A stretch of DNA of 64,000 bases from Streptomyces aureocirculatus. Its GTDB lineage: Bacteria; Actinomycetota; Actinomycetes; Streptomycetales; Streptomycetaceae. Shown one piece after another: positions 16,705-28,047 of this stretch. Both the position numbers and the translations under genes were made by a program. The notes beneath the pieces are model-generated. The model did not search any database. It had not been told where the DNA came from and saw only the letters and a program-made list of their open reading frames with translations. The first letter of the stretch is position 1. Each line of letters opens with the position of its first letter. The stretch covers positions 1 through 64,000 of the forward strand of contig NZ_JOAP01000012.1 in assembly GCF_000720475.1 (NCBI RefSeq). The letters are read 5' to 3'.

Positions 16705-17620
16705 AGCGGATCCTCGGGTCGAGTACGGCGTACAGCAGGTCGACGATCAGATTCGCCATCAGGAAGACGAGGACGAGCACCGTCACGAACCCGACCACGG
16801 TCTGGGTGCTCTGCCGCAGGATCCCCTGGTAGAGCTGGAAGCCGACGCCGTGGATGTTGAAGATCCGCTCGGTGACGATGGCGCCGCCCATCAGCGCGCC
16901 GACATCCGTGCCGATGAAGGTGACCACCGGAATGAGTGAATTCCGGAGCAGGTGCCGGGTGATGACACGCCGTCTCGGCAGTCCCTTGGCCACGGCGGTG
17001 CGTACGTAGTCGGCGCGCCGGTTCTCCGCGATGGAGGTCCGCGTGAGCCGGGTGACGTAGGCGAGCGAGACCGAGGCGAGCACGAGCCCCGGCACGATCA
17101 GTTCGTCGACGGTGGCCTCCGAGGACACCGACGGCTTGATGACCCCCCACTCCACGCCGAGGAACAACTGGAGGAGCAGCCCGGTCACGAACGTCGGCAC
17201 GGAGATGACCACGAGGGTCAGGATCAGCACCGCCGTGTCGACGGGCCTGCCGCGCCGCAGCCCGGTGAGCACGCCGAGGGTGATGCCGATGGCGATCTCG
17301 AAGACGATGGCGACGAGGGTGAGGCGGATGGTCACGGGGAACGCCGTGGACATCAGCTCGGTGACCTTCTGTCCGTTGAACGCGGTGCCGAAGTCGCCGG
17401 TGAACACGTTGCCCATGTAGGTCGCGTACTGCTGCCACACGGGCTTGTCGAGGCCGAACTCCTTCTTCAGTCGGGCGGCCGTCGCGGGGTCGCACCTGCG
17501 GTCCCCGCACAGGCCCGCGACGGGGTCGCCCATCACATTGACCATCAGGAAGATCAGCAGCGTGGCGCCGATGAACACCGGGATCATCTGCAGCAGACGC
17601 CGGATCACATAACGACCCAT
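16697..17620 (-). CDS. Oligopeptide ABC permease, OppB/DppB type (operon B)
   Basis: A 307-residue permease starting MGRYVIRRLLQMIPVFIGAT, the standard OppB/DppB N-terminus. A large external loop with CGDRRCDP follows, then hydrophobic segments, the EAA loop ENRRADYVRTAVAKGLPRRR and a C-terminal LIVDLLYAVLDPRIRYA. The external loop carries two cysteines absent from the paralogue at 22621-23550. It pairs with the OppC-type permease to form the channel. Confidence 0.94.
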   Translation of the reverse strand: MGRYVIRRLLQMIPVFIGATLLIFLMVNVMGDPVAGLCGDRRCDPATAARLKKEFGLDKPVWQQYATYMGNVFTGDFGTAFNGQKVTELMSTAFPVTIRLTLVAIVFEIAIGITLGVLTGLRRGRPVDTAVLILTLVVISVPTFVTGLLLQLFLGVEWGVIKPSVSSEATVDELIVPGLVLASVSLAYVTRLTRTSIAENRRADYVRTAVAKGLPRRRVITRHLLRNSLIPVVTFIGTDVGALMGGAIVTERIFNIHGVGFQLYQGILRQSTQTVVGFVTVLVLVFLMANLIVDLLYAVLDPRIRYA

Positions 17621-17660
17621 GGCTCGCTCCGGTGAGTAGCTGGGTGGCCGGTGGCCGGGG

Positions 17661-19277
17661 TCAGTCGGCCTTGATCTTTTCGTAGACGGGCACGCTGAAC
17701 TGGTTCAGCGCGACGTCGGAGACGCGGTCGGAGTAGCCGGCGCTGCCGTTCTGGTACCAGAGCGGGATCGCGGCCATGTCCTTGGCGAGCACCTTCTCGG
17801 CGTCCCGGAAGGTGGCGACGGCCTTGGCGGTGTCGGTCTCGGCGTTGGCCCGGTCGACGAGCTTGTCGAACTCCTCGCTGGAGTACTTGCCGTCGTTGGA
17901 GGGCGCGTCGGTGTAGTACACGGGTGCGAGGAAGTTCTGGATCAGCGGGTAGTCCATCTGCCAGCCGGCCCGCCAGGCGCCGTCGAGCTTCTGCTGGGAT
18001 GCCTTGCTGCGGTAGTCGGCGAACGTGCCGATGGGGTTGCCGACGCAGGCCTTGTCGTTGCCGAGGGCCCTGTTGATGGAGTTGCAGACGGCGTCCACCC
18101 ACTCCTTGTGCGAGCCGGTGTCGGAGTTGTACGAGACCCGCAGGGTGCCGCCGGGGATGCCACCGCCGTCCTTGACCAGCTTCTTGGCCCGTGCGGCGTC
18201 GTAGGTGCAGGCGTCGCCGCAGACGCTGTCGCTGTAGCCGCCGTCGTCGCCGAGCACGGGCGAGGTCCAGTCCTTGGCGGGGGTGCGGGTCTTCTGGAAG
18301 ATCGTGTCGGTGATCTGCTCGCGGTTGATCGCCATGGACAGGCCGCGGCGGACCTTGTCCATGCCCGCCTTGTTCCACTTGCTGTCGTAGAAGGGGAAGG
18401 CCAGCGTCTGGATGATGCCGGCGGGGGTGTTGATGTAGCGGTCCCCGAGGTCGCTCTTGACGTTCTTGAGCTGCGACGCGGGCACATCGTCGACGAGATC
18501 GAGATTGCCCGCCATGAGGTCGGTGTAGGCGCTGTTGTTGTCGGTGTAGACCTTGAGGTCGACGCCGCCGTTCTCCGCCTTGTCGTCCCCGCTGTAGCCG
18601 TCCCACTTCCTGAGCTCCATCCTGGAGCCCTTCTGGTACGACTTCACGGTGTACGGGCCGTTGCCGACCGGCTTGGCCAGCCAGGCGTCGCGGTTGTCGA
18701 AGAAGGCCTTGGGCAGCGGGGCGAAGGCCGGATAGCCGAGGGTGTCGGGCCAGGTGGAGAACTTCTGTGTGAGCTTCACCGTGAAGGTCCGCTCGTCCAC
18801 GGCCTTCAGCCCGGACAGGGTGTCGGCGGTGGCGTCCCCCTTCTCCGGGTGGACCTTGTCGTACCCCTCGATGTACCCGAAGAAGTAGGAGTTCTTCTGG
18901 TTGTTCTTCAGGTGCGCGCCGTAGTTCCAGGCGTCGACGAACGACTTGGCCGTGACCTTCTCGCCGTTGCTGAACTTCCACCCGTCCTTGATCTTGACGG
19001 TGAAGTTCTGCGAGTCCTTGGTCACGATGGACTCGGCGATCATGTCCTTGGCCTCGCCCGTCTTCGGGTCGTACCGCTTCAGACCGCGCACGATCATGTC
19101 GAGGACCTTGCCGCCCTGCACCTCGTTGGTGTTCGCGGGTTCAAGGGGGTTCTGCGGATCCCCCCAGGAGGACCCCACGATCCCGGAGCCGCCGCCACCG
19201 CCGCCCCCACAGGCCGTCGCCGTGAGCGCGACGGCCACCGCACATGCGGCCCACTTGGCCTGCGTGGCTCCACGCAT
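17661..19277 (-). CDS. Oligopeptide-binding lipoprotein, family 5 (operon B)
   Basis: A 538-residue lipoprotein. The ATG at 19277 has AAGGAGG eight bases upstream, much better than the ATG at 19307, so the shorter form is chosen. The signal peptide MRGATQAKWAACAVAVALTA ends in a lipobox (TAC) followed by a poly-Gly linker. The body is a SBP_bac_5 protein (VTAKSFVDAWNYG, GNGPYTVKSY and similar). It captures peptides outside the membrane for the adjacent permeases. It is clearly more diverged from its paralogue at 23639 than the ATPases are from theirs, which suggests different ligand preference. Confidence 0.94.
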   Translation of the reverse strand: MRGATQAKWAACAVAVALTATACGGGGGGGSGIVGSSWGDPQNPLEPANTNEVQGGKVLDMIVRGLKRYDPKTGEAKDMIAESIVTKDSQNFTVKIKDGWKFSNGEKVTAKSFVDAWNYGAHLKNNQKNSYFFGYIEGYDKVHPEKGDATADTLSGLKAVDERTFTVKLTQKFSTWPDTLGYPAFAPLPKAFFDNRDAWLAKPVGNGPYTVKSYQKGSRMELRKWDGYSGDDKAENGGVDLKVYTDNNSAYTDLMAGNLDLVDDVPASQLKNVKSDLGDRYINTPAGIIQTLAFPFYDSKWNKAGMDKVRRGLSMAINREQITDTIFQKTRTPAKDWTSPVLGDDGGYSDSVCGDACTYDAARAKKLVKDGGGIPGGTLRVSYNSDTGSHKEWVDAVCNSINRALGNDKACVGNPIGTFADYRSKASQQKLDGAWRAGWQMDYPLIQNFLAPVYYTDAPSNDGKYSSEEFDKLVDRANAETDTAKAVATFRDAEKVLAKDMAAIPLWYQNGSAGYSDRVSDVALNQFSVPVYEKIKAD

Positions 19278-19355
19278 GGCTTGCCTCCTTGGAGTGATCC
19301 GTGACACGTATCGCTAAATATCGCGTCAGAACGCTCCAACCGCACATTTGCCCCA

Positions 19356-19391
19356 CCCGTATGAGCAACGCAGACCCGTATGAGCAACGCA
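19356..19391. promoter_or_regulatory. Tandem 19-bp direct repeats upstream of the operon B binding protein
   Basis: CCCGTATGAGCAACGCA occurs at 19356-19372 and again at 19375-19391, a 19-base period. The pair lies 80-115 bases upstream of the lipoprotein start, between the terminator of the preceding operon and the gene, and is not seen in front of the paralogous operon. It is a candidate activator or repressor site specific to this copy. Confidence 0.5.
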
Positions 19392-19395
19392 AAAG

Positions 19396-19433
19396 AGTGG
19401 CCCTCCGGAATCCGGGGATTCCGGAGGGCCACT
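19396..19433 (-). terminator. Intrinsic terminator of oligopeptide operon A
   Basis: Arms 19396-19413 and 19416-19433 are perfectly complementary around a two-base centre. On the minus strand the stem is followed by CTTTT (19395-19391). It begins 28 bases after the stop of the last gene of operon A and therefore separates the two tandem operons. Confidence 0.92.
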
Positions 19434-19460
19434 CCGTCCTGCGTCGGGTCCGCGCGCGCG

Positions 19461-20609
19461 TCAGGCCGCGTGCACGACGTCCTTCTCCTCCGCGAAGTGG
19501 CACGCCGACTCGTGGGCGGCAGGGGTGTCCTGGTCCACGAAGCGCTCCGGGATCGCGAGCAGCGGGACCTCCTGCGCGCACTTGTCCTGCGCCTTCCAGC
19601 AGCGGGTGCGGAAGCGGCAGCCCGACGGCGGGTTGGCGGGCGAGGGCACGTCACCGGTGAGGATGATGCGCTCGCGGCCCTCGCGCGCCTCGGGGTCGGG
19701 CACCGGCACCGCGGAGAGCAGCGCCTGCGTGTACGGGTGCGTCGGGTGGTCGTAGATCTGCTCGTCGGAGCCGATCTCCGCCATCTTGCCGAGGTACATC
19801 ACGCCCACGCGGTCCGAGATGTGCCGGACGATCGACAGGTCGTGCGCGATGAAGAGGTAGGACAGGTTGAACTCGTCCTGGAGCTTCTCCATCAGGTTGA
19901 TGACCTGGGCCTGGACGGACACGTCCAGGGCCGAGACCGGCTCGTCGCAGATGATGATCTCGGGGTTGAGCGCGAGGCCGCGCGCGATGCCGATGCGCTG
20001 GCGCTGACCGCCCGAGAACTGGTGCGGATAGCGGTTGATGTACTCCGGGTTCAGGCCGACGACGTCCAGGAGGTCCTGGACCTTCTGGCGCCGCGAACCC
20101 TTCGGGGCCACCTCCGGGTGGATCTCGAAGGGCTCCCCGATGATGTCGCCGACCGTCATGCGCGGGTTCAGCGAGGTGTAGGGGTCCTGGAACACCATCT
20201 GGATGTTGCGGCGCACCGCCTTCAGCGCGCGCCCCGACAGCTTGGTGATGTCCTGGCCCTTGTAGAAGACCTCGCCGGCCGTCGCCTGCTCCAGGGTCAT
20301 GAGCAGCTTGGCCACCGTCGACTTGCCGCAGCCCGACTCGCCCACGATGCCGAGCGTCTCGCCCTGGTAGAGGTCGAAGGAGATCCCGTCGACCGCCTTC
20401 ACCGCACCGATCTGGCGCTTGACGATGACGCCCTGCGTGAGCGGGAAGTGCTTCACCAGGTTGCGCACCTGGAGGATCGGCTCACCGCGCTCGACGGGGG
20501 CCTCGATGGCGGCCACCGCCTCCTCGGGCGTCTCCGCGTCGACCGTTTCCACCTCGGAGACGTTCGGCGTGGCGTCCGTCGGCTCGTCGTTCTTGGGGAC
20601 CTCAGCCAT
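19461..20609 (-). CDS. Oligopeptide ABC importer ATPase, OppF/DppF type (operon A)
   Basis: A 382-residue ATPase. Compared with its paralogue in operon B it has an extra acidic N-terminal segment of about 40 residues (ETVDAETPEEAVAAIEAPVE). Walker [10 protein letters not shown], signature [16 protein letters not shown], Walker [13 protein letters not shown] and the Cys-rich C-terminal motif are nearly identical. The ATG at 20609 has GGAGA about seven bases upstream and overlaps the OppD-type gene by eight bases. It is the last gene of operon A and is followed by an intrinsic terminator. Confidence 0.94.
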   Translation of the reverse strand: MAEVPKNDEPTDATPNVSEVETVDAETPEEAVAAIEAPVERGEPILQVRNLVKHFPLTQGVIVKRQIGAVKAVDGISFDLYQGETLGIVGESGCGKSTVAKLLMTLEQATAGEVFYKGQDITKLSGRALKAVRRNIQMVFQDPYTSLNPRMTVGDIIGEPFEIHPEVAPKGSRRQKVQDLLDVVGLNPEYINRYPHQFSGGQRQRIGIARGLALNPEIIICDEPVSALDVSVQAQVINLMEKLQDEFNLSYLFIAHDLSIVRHISDRVGVMYLGKMAEIGSDEQIYDHPTHPYTQALLSAVPVPDPEAREGRERIILTGDVPSPANPPSGCRFRTRCWKAQDKCAQEVPLLAIPERFVDQDTPAAHESACHFAEEKDVVHAA

Positions 20610-21660
20610 GGATCGTCTCCTTCCAGAAGTGGCACGCGCTGCCGCGGCCCGCGAGGTCCGTGCCGTCCCGCTCCGTGACGGGGACCAGCGGCGGCACCTC
20701 GGTGCGGCAGATGTCCTGCGCCTTCGGGCAGCGCGGGTTGAACGCGCAGCCGCTCGGGATCTTGAGCAGGTTGGGCGGCAGGCCCTTGATCGCGTAGAGC
20801 TCGGAGCCCTTCTGGTCCAGGCGCGGGATCGAGTCGAGCAGACCCCGCGTGTACGGGTGCGCCGGGCGCTTGTACAGCTCGTGCACCGGCGCCGTCTCCA
20901 CGATCCGGCCCGCGTACATCACCGCGATCTTGTCGGCGACGTCCGCGACCACACCCAGGTCGTGGGTGATGAGGATGAGCCCCATGTTGTACTCGCGCTG
21001 GAGTTCCGCGAGCAGGTCCATGACCTGGGCCTGGACCGTCACGTCGAGGGCCGTGGTGGGCTCGTCGGCGATGATCAGGTCCGGCTCCAGGGCGAGCGCC
21101 ATCGCGATCATGATGCGCTGGCGCATACCGCCGGAGAACTGGTGCGGGTAGTCGTTCACCCGCTCCTTGGCGGCCGGGATCTTCACCCGGTCCATCAGCT
21201 CGACGGCCTTGGCCTTGGACTGCTTGCGGCTCATGCCCTCGTGCACCCGGAACATCTCGCCGAGCTGGTAGCCGACGGAGAGCACCGGGTTCAGGGACGA
21301 GAGCGCGTCCTGGAAGATCATCGCGATCTTGCGGCCGCGGACCTTCCTGCGCTCCTCGTTGGACATCTTCAGCATGTCCTGGCCCCGGAAGACGATCTCG
21401 CCCTGCGGGATCTTTCCGGGCGGCATGTCGAGGATGCCCATGATGGCCTGCGCGGTCACGGACTTGCCGGAGCCGGACTCACCGAGCACGGCGAGCGTCT
21501 CGCCCGCGTCCACGCTGTAGTTGACTCCGTTGACGGCCTTGACCACGCCGTCGCGGGTGTGGAACTCGACGTGCAGATCCTTCACGTCGAGCAGCCTGCC
21601 GCTCTTTTCCCCGCCCGAGCGGGGGGCGGGGACGTCCGCAGGTTTGTCGATGATGGTCAC
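20602..21660 (-). CDS. Oligopeptide ABC importer ATPase, OppD/DppD type (operon A)
   Basis: A 352-residue ATPase with Walker [10 protein letters not shown], signature [16 protein letters not shown], Walker [14 protein letters not shown]-loop [10 protein letters not shown], and a C-terminal [15 protein letters not shown] cluster. The ATG at 21660 (MTIIDKPADVPAPRSG) follows the permease stop at 21672 by a few bases, with GGAGG in the gap. It works with the neighbouring OppF-type subunit. Confidence 0.94.
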   Translation of the reverse strand: MTIIDKPADVPAPRSGGEKSGRLLDVKDLHVEFHTRDGVVKAVNGVNYSVDAGETLAVLGESGSGKSVTAQAIMGILDMPPGKIPQGEIVFRGQDMLKMSNEERRKVRGRKIAMIFQDALSSLNPVLSVGYQLGEMFRVHEGMSRKQSKAKAVELMDRVKIPAAKERVNDYPHQFSGGMRQRIMIAMALALEPDLIIADEPTTALDVTVQAQVMDLLAELQREYNMGLILITHDLGVVADVADKIAVMYAGRIVETAPVHELYKRPAHPYTRGLLDSIPRLDQKGSELYAIKGLPPNLLKIPSGCAFNPRCPKAQDICRTEVPPLVPVTERDGTDLAGRGSACHFWKETIHG

Positions 21661-21671
21661 GTACGCCTCCC

Positions 21672-22628
21672 TCAGCGCAGCTTCGGGTCGAGGGCTTCGC
21701 GTACCGCGTCGCCGAGCATGATGAACGCCAGCACGGTGATGCTGAGCATTCCGGCGGGGAAGATCAGCGTGTGCGGGTTGTTCCTGATGTCCTGCGTCGC
21801 GTCGGAGATGTCGGCACCCCAGGAGACGGCGTCACTGGCGAATCCGAGGCCCAGGTACGACAGCGTCGACTCCGCGACGATGTACGTGCCGAGGGCGATG
21901 GTCGCCACCACGATGACCGGGGCGACGGCGTTCGGCAGGACGTGGCGGAAGAGGATCCGCTTGGTGCCGGCACCGAGGGCCTTGGCCGCCATCACATAGT
22001 CCGCGTGCTTGGTCGTGATGACCGCACCGCGCATGACACGCGCGATCTGTGTCCAGCCCAGGAACGCGAGCGCACCGGTGATCACCCATACGTCGCGGTC
22101 GGTGAAGGCGTTCAGGACGACCATCGCGCCGAGCAGGAAGGGGATGCCGAAGAACACGTCGGTGATCCGGGAGAGCAGGCTGTCCCAGAAGCCGCCGAAG
22201 TAGCCCGCGAGCATGCCGACCAGACCGCCGAACACGGTGACGAGCAGCGTCACGCCGAGACCGACCATCACGGAGTTGCGCGCCCCGAAGACCACGCGGG
22301 CGTAGATGCTGCGGCCCTGGCGGTCGTACCCGAACCAGTCGTCCTGGAAGAAGTGGCCGAGTTGCGGTGAGCCGAGGAAGTTGTTCGTCAGATCGCCGCT
22401 GCCGGGGTCGGCGCTGGTGAACAGGCCCGGGAAGGCCGACACCAGCAGCACGAGCAGGATGAGCAGGCCGGAGATGACGAACAGCGGCCTGCGCCGCAGG
22501 TCCCGCCAGGCGTCGCCCCAGAGACTGCGGGCACCGCCCACCTCTCCGGCTTCGGCGGCCTTGCCGCTCGGCGGAGCGAGCGCCACCTCCGGCTCGTCCG
22601 CGGCCGGGGACTTCATCAGATCAGGCAT
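21672..22628 (-). CDS. Oligopeptide ABC permease, OppC/DppC type (operon A)
   Basis: A 318-residue permease with a hydrophilic N-terminal tail, six hydrophobic segments, the EAA-type loop TKHADYVMAAKALGAGTKR and the C-terminal FIMLGDAVREALDPKLR. It overlaps the upstream permease by eight bases, exactly as in operon B. Confidence 0.93.
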   Translation of the reverse strand: MPDLMKSPAADEPEVALAPPSGKAAEAGEVGGARSLWGDAWRDLRRRPLFVISGLLILLVLLVSAFPGLFTSADPGSGDLTNNFLGSPQLGHFFQDDWFGYDRQGRSIYARVVFGARNSVMVGLGVTLLVTVFGGLVGMLAGYFGGFWDSLLSRITDVFFGIPFLLGAMVVLNAFTDRDVWVITGALAFLGWTQIARVMRGAVITTKHADYVMAAKALGAGTKRILFRHVLPNAVAPVIVVATIALGTYIVAESTLSYLGLGFASDAVSWGADISDATQDIRNNPHTLIFPAGMLSITVLAFIMLGDAVREALDPKLR

Positions 22629-23550
22629 AACGGATCCTCGGGTCCAGGACCGCGTAGAGCAGGTCGACGAGCAGGCTGGCGAGGAGGTACACGATGACGA
22701 GGACGGTCACGATGCCCACGATGACCGCGCCCTCGCGTCGGCTGATGCCCAGGTAGAGGAGGTTGCCGACGCCCGAGACGTTGAAGATGCCCTCGGTGAT
22801 GACCGCGCCGCCCATCAGGGCCCCGATGTCCGTACCGAGGTAGGTGACCACGGGGATCAGGGAGTTGCGCAGCAGGTGCCGGGAGATGATGCGGCGCCGT
22901 GGCAGGCCCTTGGCGACGGCGGTGCGTATGTAGTCCGCCGACCGGTTCTCCTTGATGGAGGTACGGGTCAGCCGGGCCACATAGGCGAGGCCGACGAGGC
23001 CGAGCACGAGGGCCGGCAGCATCAACTGCTGGAAGCTCTCCGAGTCCTGCACGGTCGGTTTCACCCAGCCGAGTTCGTTGCCGAAGATCAACTGGAAGCC
23101 GAGGCCGAACACGAAGATCGGGACGGAGATCACGATGAGCGTGAAGAACGTCACGGTGGTGTCGATGATCCGGCCGCGCCGCACACCGGCGATCACACCG
23201 AGCGTGATGCCGACGACCAGCTCGAACGTCCAGGCCATCGCGGCGAGCCGCATCGAGACCGGGAACGCCTGCGTGATCTCGTCGAGGATGGGCCGGTTGC
23301 CGGCGATGGTGTTGCCGAAGTCTCCCTGGAACAGACCCTTCATGTAGTGCAGATACTGCTCCCACAGGGGCAGATCCAGACCACGGTCGTGCTTGATCTG
23401 CGCGACCTGTGCCGGGTCCGGCGGCTTGTCTCCCCACAGCGCCTTCACCGGGTCACCGGGAAGGGCGTTCACCATCAGGAAGATCAGCAGGGTTGTCCCG
23501 ATGAAGACCGGGATCATCTGGAGCAGTCGCCTCGCGACGTAACGCCCCAT
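22621..23550 (-). CDS. Oligopeptide ABC permease, OppB/DppB type (operon A)
   Basis: A 309-residue permease. The ATG at 23550 (MGRYVARRLLQMIPVFIGTT) has GGAGG about eight bases upstream and matches the start of the operon B paralogue; the ATG at 23568 would add six residues with no better site. The EAA loop is ENRSADYIRTAVAKGLPRRR, and the C-terminus VDLLYAVLDPRIRYA is nearly identical to the paralogue. Confidence 0.93.
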   Translation of the reverse strand: MGRYVARRLLQMIPVFIGTTLLIFLMVNALPGDPVKALWGDKPPDPAQVAQIKHDRGLDLPLWEQYLHYMKGLFQGDFGNTIAGNRPILDEITQAFPVSMRLAAMAWTFELVVGITLGVIAGVRRGRIIDTTVTFFTLIVISVPIFVFGLGFQLIFGNELGWVKPTVQDSESFQQLMLPALVLGLVGLAYVARLTRTSIKENRSADYIRTAVAKGLPRRRIISRHLLRNSLIPVVTYLGTDIGALMGGAVITEGIFNVSGVGNLLYLGISRREGAVIVGIVTVLVIVYLLASLLVDLLYAVLDPRIRYA

Positions 23551-23638
23551 AGTGGTGCCTCCGTCCATTGCGGAGCCGCCCGGAAGCGACGCCCGGGATC
23601 GCCGGGCGTCGCTTCACGGTGCGCAGCTCCGGCGACTG

Positions 23639-25261
23639 CTACTTCTCGAAGACCTCAACGTCGGAGAGGATCGGGTCACCGGCCTGGTCGAACTCGATCT
23701 TCTTCACGTTGTTCGAGTAGGCGGAGAGCGTCTTGTTGTACCAGAGCGGGATGCCCGGGAAGCTGTTGACCAGCTCCTTCTCGGCCTTCTGGTACAGCTC
23801 GGCGGACTCGTCGATCGTCTTCGCCTTGTCGGCCTCGGCAGTCAGCTTGTCGAACTTCTTGTCCGAGAAGCCGCCCTTGTTGCCGTCGACACCGGTGCCG
23901 TAGAGGTCGGCGAGGAAGTTGCCGTTGAACGGATAGTCGAGCACCCAGCCGGAGCGGTACATCGACTTGACCTTCTTCTGGTCCCGGATCTCCGTGTCGG
24001 CCGCGAAGTCCGTCACCGCGTCGCCGGTGCACTTGACACCGGTGGCCTTGGTGATGGAGTTGCAGACCGCGACGACCCAGTCCTTGTGCGGCTGGTCGGC
24101 GTTGTACTGGATCTGGATCTTGTTGCCCGGGACACCGCCGCCGGCCTTGATCAGGTCCTTGGCGCCCTTCGGGTCGAACTTGCAGTACTTGCCGCAGGCG
24201 TCGTCCTGGTAGCCCTTGACGCCCTTGGCGACCCAGCCGGTCGCGGACTCACGGGTGCCGTAGAACACCGTCTTGGCGATGGTGTCGCGGTCGATCGCCA
24301 TCGACAGGCCCTGGAGGACCTTGATGTCGGCCTTCTTCCACTGCGGCGTGTAGAAGGCGAAGTTGACCGTGTTGAGCGCCGAGTAGTCGGAGACGATGGC
24401 GCGGTCACCGAAGTCGTTCTTGAAGTTGGCGAGCTCGCTGTTCGGCACGATCGGCATCGTGTCGACGTTGTCCGACTTCAGGTCGGCGTAGGCCGCGGTG
24501 TCCTTGGTGTACGCCTTGAAGTCGATGCCGCCGTTCTTCGGCTTGTCCGCGCCCTTGTAGCCGGGCCAGTTGCGGACCGAGATCATCTTCTTGCGGTCCC
24601 ACTTCTGGAACTTGTAGGGACCGTTGCCGACCGGGGCCTCGCCGTACTTCTTCGGGTCCTTGATGGCGGCCTCGGGCAGCGGGAAGAAGGGCTTGTAGAC
24701 CAGCTTGTACTGGTAGTACGGGATGCCGTTCTTCAGCGTGATGGTGAAGGTGTTCTCATCGACGACCTTCAGACCGGACATGGCCTTCTTCTTGGCCTTG
24801 CCCTTGGCCGGGTGGACCTCGTCGTAACCGACGATGTCGCGGTACCAGGCACTGTTCTGCTGGCCGTTGGCCGGGTCGGCGGCCCAGTTCCACGCGTCCA
24901 CGTAGGACTTGGCGGTGACGGGCGTGTTGTCGTGGAACTTCCAGCCCGGCTTCAGCTTGACCGTCCACACCTTGTTCGCCTTGTCGGGCGTGACCGACTC
25001 GGCGTTCTCATAGGTGATGTTGCCCTGCTTGTCGTAGTGGACGAGCCCCGTGAAGAGGGCGTCGATGACGACGCTGCCGTACGCCTCCATGGTGTTGGAC
25101 GGCTGCAGCAGGTTCTGCGGCTCACCGTTGGCGTAGCTGACGATCCCCTTCGGGTCGACCTTGCCGCTGCCCTTATCGTCGTCGCCGCCGCCACAGGCAG
25201 TAGCGGTCAGCGCCACAACGCCGGCTATGGCGACCCACTTGGCGCTCTTGGCACCACGCAT
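23639..25261 (-). CDS. Oligopeptide-binding lipoprotein, family 5 (operon A)
   Basis: A 540-residue lipoprotein. The ATG at 25261 has GGAGGA six bases upstream; an ATG at 25276 would sit before that site. The signal peptide is MRGAKSAKWVAIAGVVALTA with the lipobox TAC, followed by GGGDDDKGSG. The body is SBP_bac_5 type (TAKSYVDAWNWAADP, GNGPYKFQKW). It heads operon A, next to typA. In S. coelicolor the bldK oligopeptide importer, needed for aerial growth, lies in a comparable place as I recall. Whether this copy is the bldK equivalent cannot be decided from sequence alone. Confidence 0.93.
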   Translation of the reverse strand: MRGAKSAKWVAIAGVVALTATACGGGDDDKGSGKVDPKGIVSYANGEPQNLLQPSNTMEAYGSVVIDALFTGLVHYDKQGNITYENAESVTPDKANKVWTVKLKPGWKFHDNTPVTAKSYVDAWNWAADPANGQQNSAWYRDIVGYDEVHPAKGKAKKKAMSGLKVVDENTFTITLKNGIPYYQYKLVYKPFFPLPEAAIKDPKKYGEAPVGNGPYKFQKWDRKKMISVRNWPGYKGADKPKNGGIDFKAYTKDTAAYADLKSDNVDTMPIVPNSELANFKNDFGDRAIVSDYSALNTVNFAFYTPQWKKADIKVLQGLSMAIDRDTIAKTVFYGTRESATGWVAKGVKGYQDDACGKYCKFDPKGAKDLIKAGGGVPGNKIQIQYNADQPHKDWVVAVCNSITKATGVKCTGDAVTDFAADTEIRDQKKVKSMYRSGWVLDYPFNGNFLADLYGTGVDGNKGGFSDKKFDKLTAEADKAKTIDESAELYQKAEKELVNSFPGIPLWYNKTLSAYSNNVKKIEFDQAGDPILSDVEVFEK

Positions 25262-25668
25262 GGGGTTCCTCCTCATGAGTCCACTTGTTCACTACAAGAG
25301 GGGGTACGAGAGACCGTGCCGACACCCCTGACGGCGAAGATCGAGTACCCCAGTGTGCTCGTGAGTCGGCGCTCCCCACAGCGCGTGACCCATTGACCCG
25401 AGCTATACGCGGTCAACTATTAGCCATGAGGTACGGCCCGACCACACCCTTTTGGTCTCGGTTCAATCACACCTGCCACGTACAACTTCCAAAATCCGGA
25501 CAAACCGATCCTAGATAGATGGTTGCGAAACGGACGTGTTACACATCTAACGGTCAGTTGAGTCCGTATACCGGACAGATCGGCAGCGAAAACCGGTTGC
25601 CGCGAGGGCGTTGACGTCTCCTGGCGTCGGTGGGCCGACGCTCACGGTAGCGCCAGGCACAAACGCGA
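25262..25668. other. Intergenic leader of operon A
   Basis: About 400 bases without a convincing gene between the lipoprotein start and the typA terminator. The stretch 25400-25560 is visibly AT-richer than its surroundings, as expected of a promoter region for operon A on the minus strand. On that strand TTGACC occurs at about 25411-25416, but no well-spaced -10 was identified with confidence. Confidence 0.4.
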
Positions 25669-25712
25669 GAGGCCGGGTTCCCCCACTCCGGAGAGTGCGG
25701 GAACCCGGCCTC
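25669..25712 (-). terminator. Terminator downstream of typA
   Basis: Arms 25669-25687 and 25694-25712 pair over 19 positions with one mismatch around the loop CCGGAG. It lies about 65 bases beyond the typA stop, on the side where minus-strand transcription leaves the gene. Confidence 0.82.
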
Positions 25713-25778
25713 AGGGGTCCTCAGAGGCCCTCAGGAGTCACCGGCGCATCGCCGAGGACCCAGGGGGCCGCCGCGGGC

Positions 25779-27686
<1,908 letters not shown>

Positions 27687-28047
27687 GCGAGGTGCGCTTC
27701 TCCCGGGAGGCTTGGAGGCGACGCGTACGTCCATTTCGTACGCGTGCACTGCCGGGCAGACGTGCCACGGCCTTACCCCATCCTACGGGTCCTCGCCGGG
27801 AGTGCCTCGCCGGGGGCGTTCCGCGGTGTCTCGCCGGGGGCGTTCCGCGGTGTCTCCGGTGAGGGTGTTTTCGGTGGCCGGGGTCGTTTTTCGCGGCCTT
27901 CGGCCTGCTCGTCCTCAATCGCCGGACGGGCTCTTCTTTCGCGGCCTGCTCGTTCTCAAGCGCCGGACCGGCTCTCAACGCGCCGCCTTCGGCCTGCTCG
28001 TGCTCAGGCGCCGGACCGGCTCTTGTCGCCGCCTTCGGCCTGCTCCC
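27687..28047. repeat. Intergenic region packed with tandem and dispersed repeats
   Basis: No gene is seen between typA and the next lipoprotein gene. Two perfect 24-base units lie at 27806-27829 and 27830-27853. From 27908 to 28065 there are four degenerate copies of a unit built around CTCAATCGCCGGACGGGCTC, each preceded by a CGGCCTGCTCG-like segment. The same unit forms the inner hairpin at 13523-13568 and recurs at 30921-30968. The last copy runs into the coding end of the lipoprotein gene. Confidence 0.85.

Noticed and set aside
27687..28047. Insertion sequence remnants
   Set aside because: The repeats are short, lack terminal inverted repeats and transposase fragments, and fit a dispersed intergenic element.
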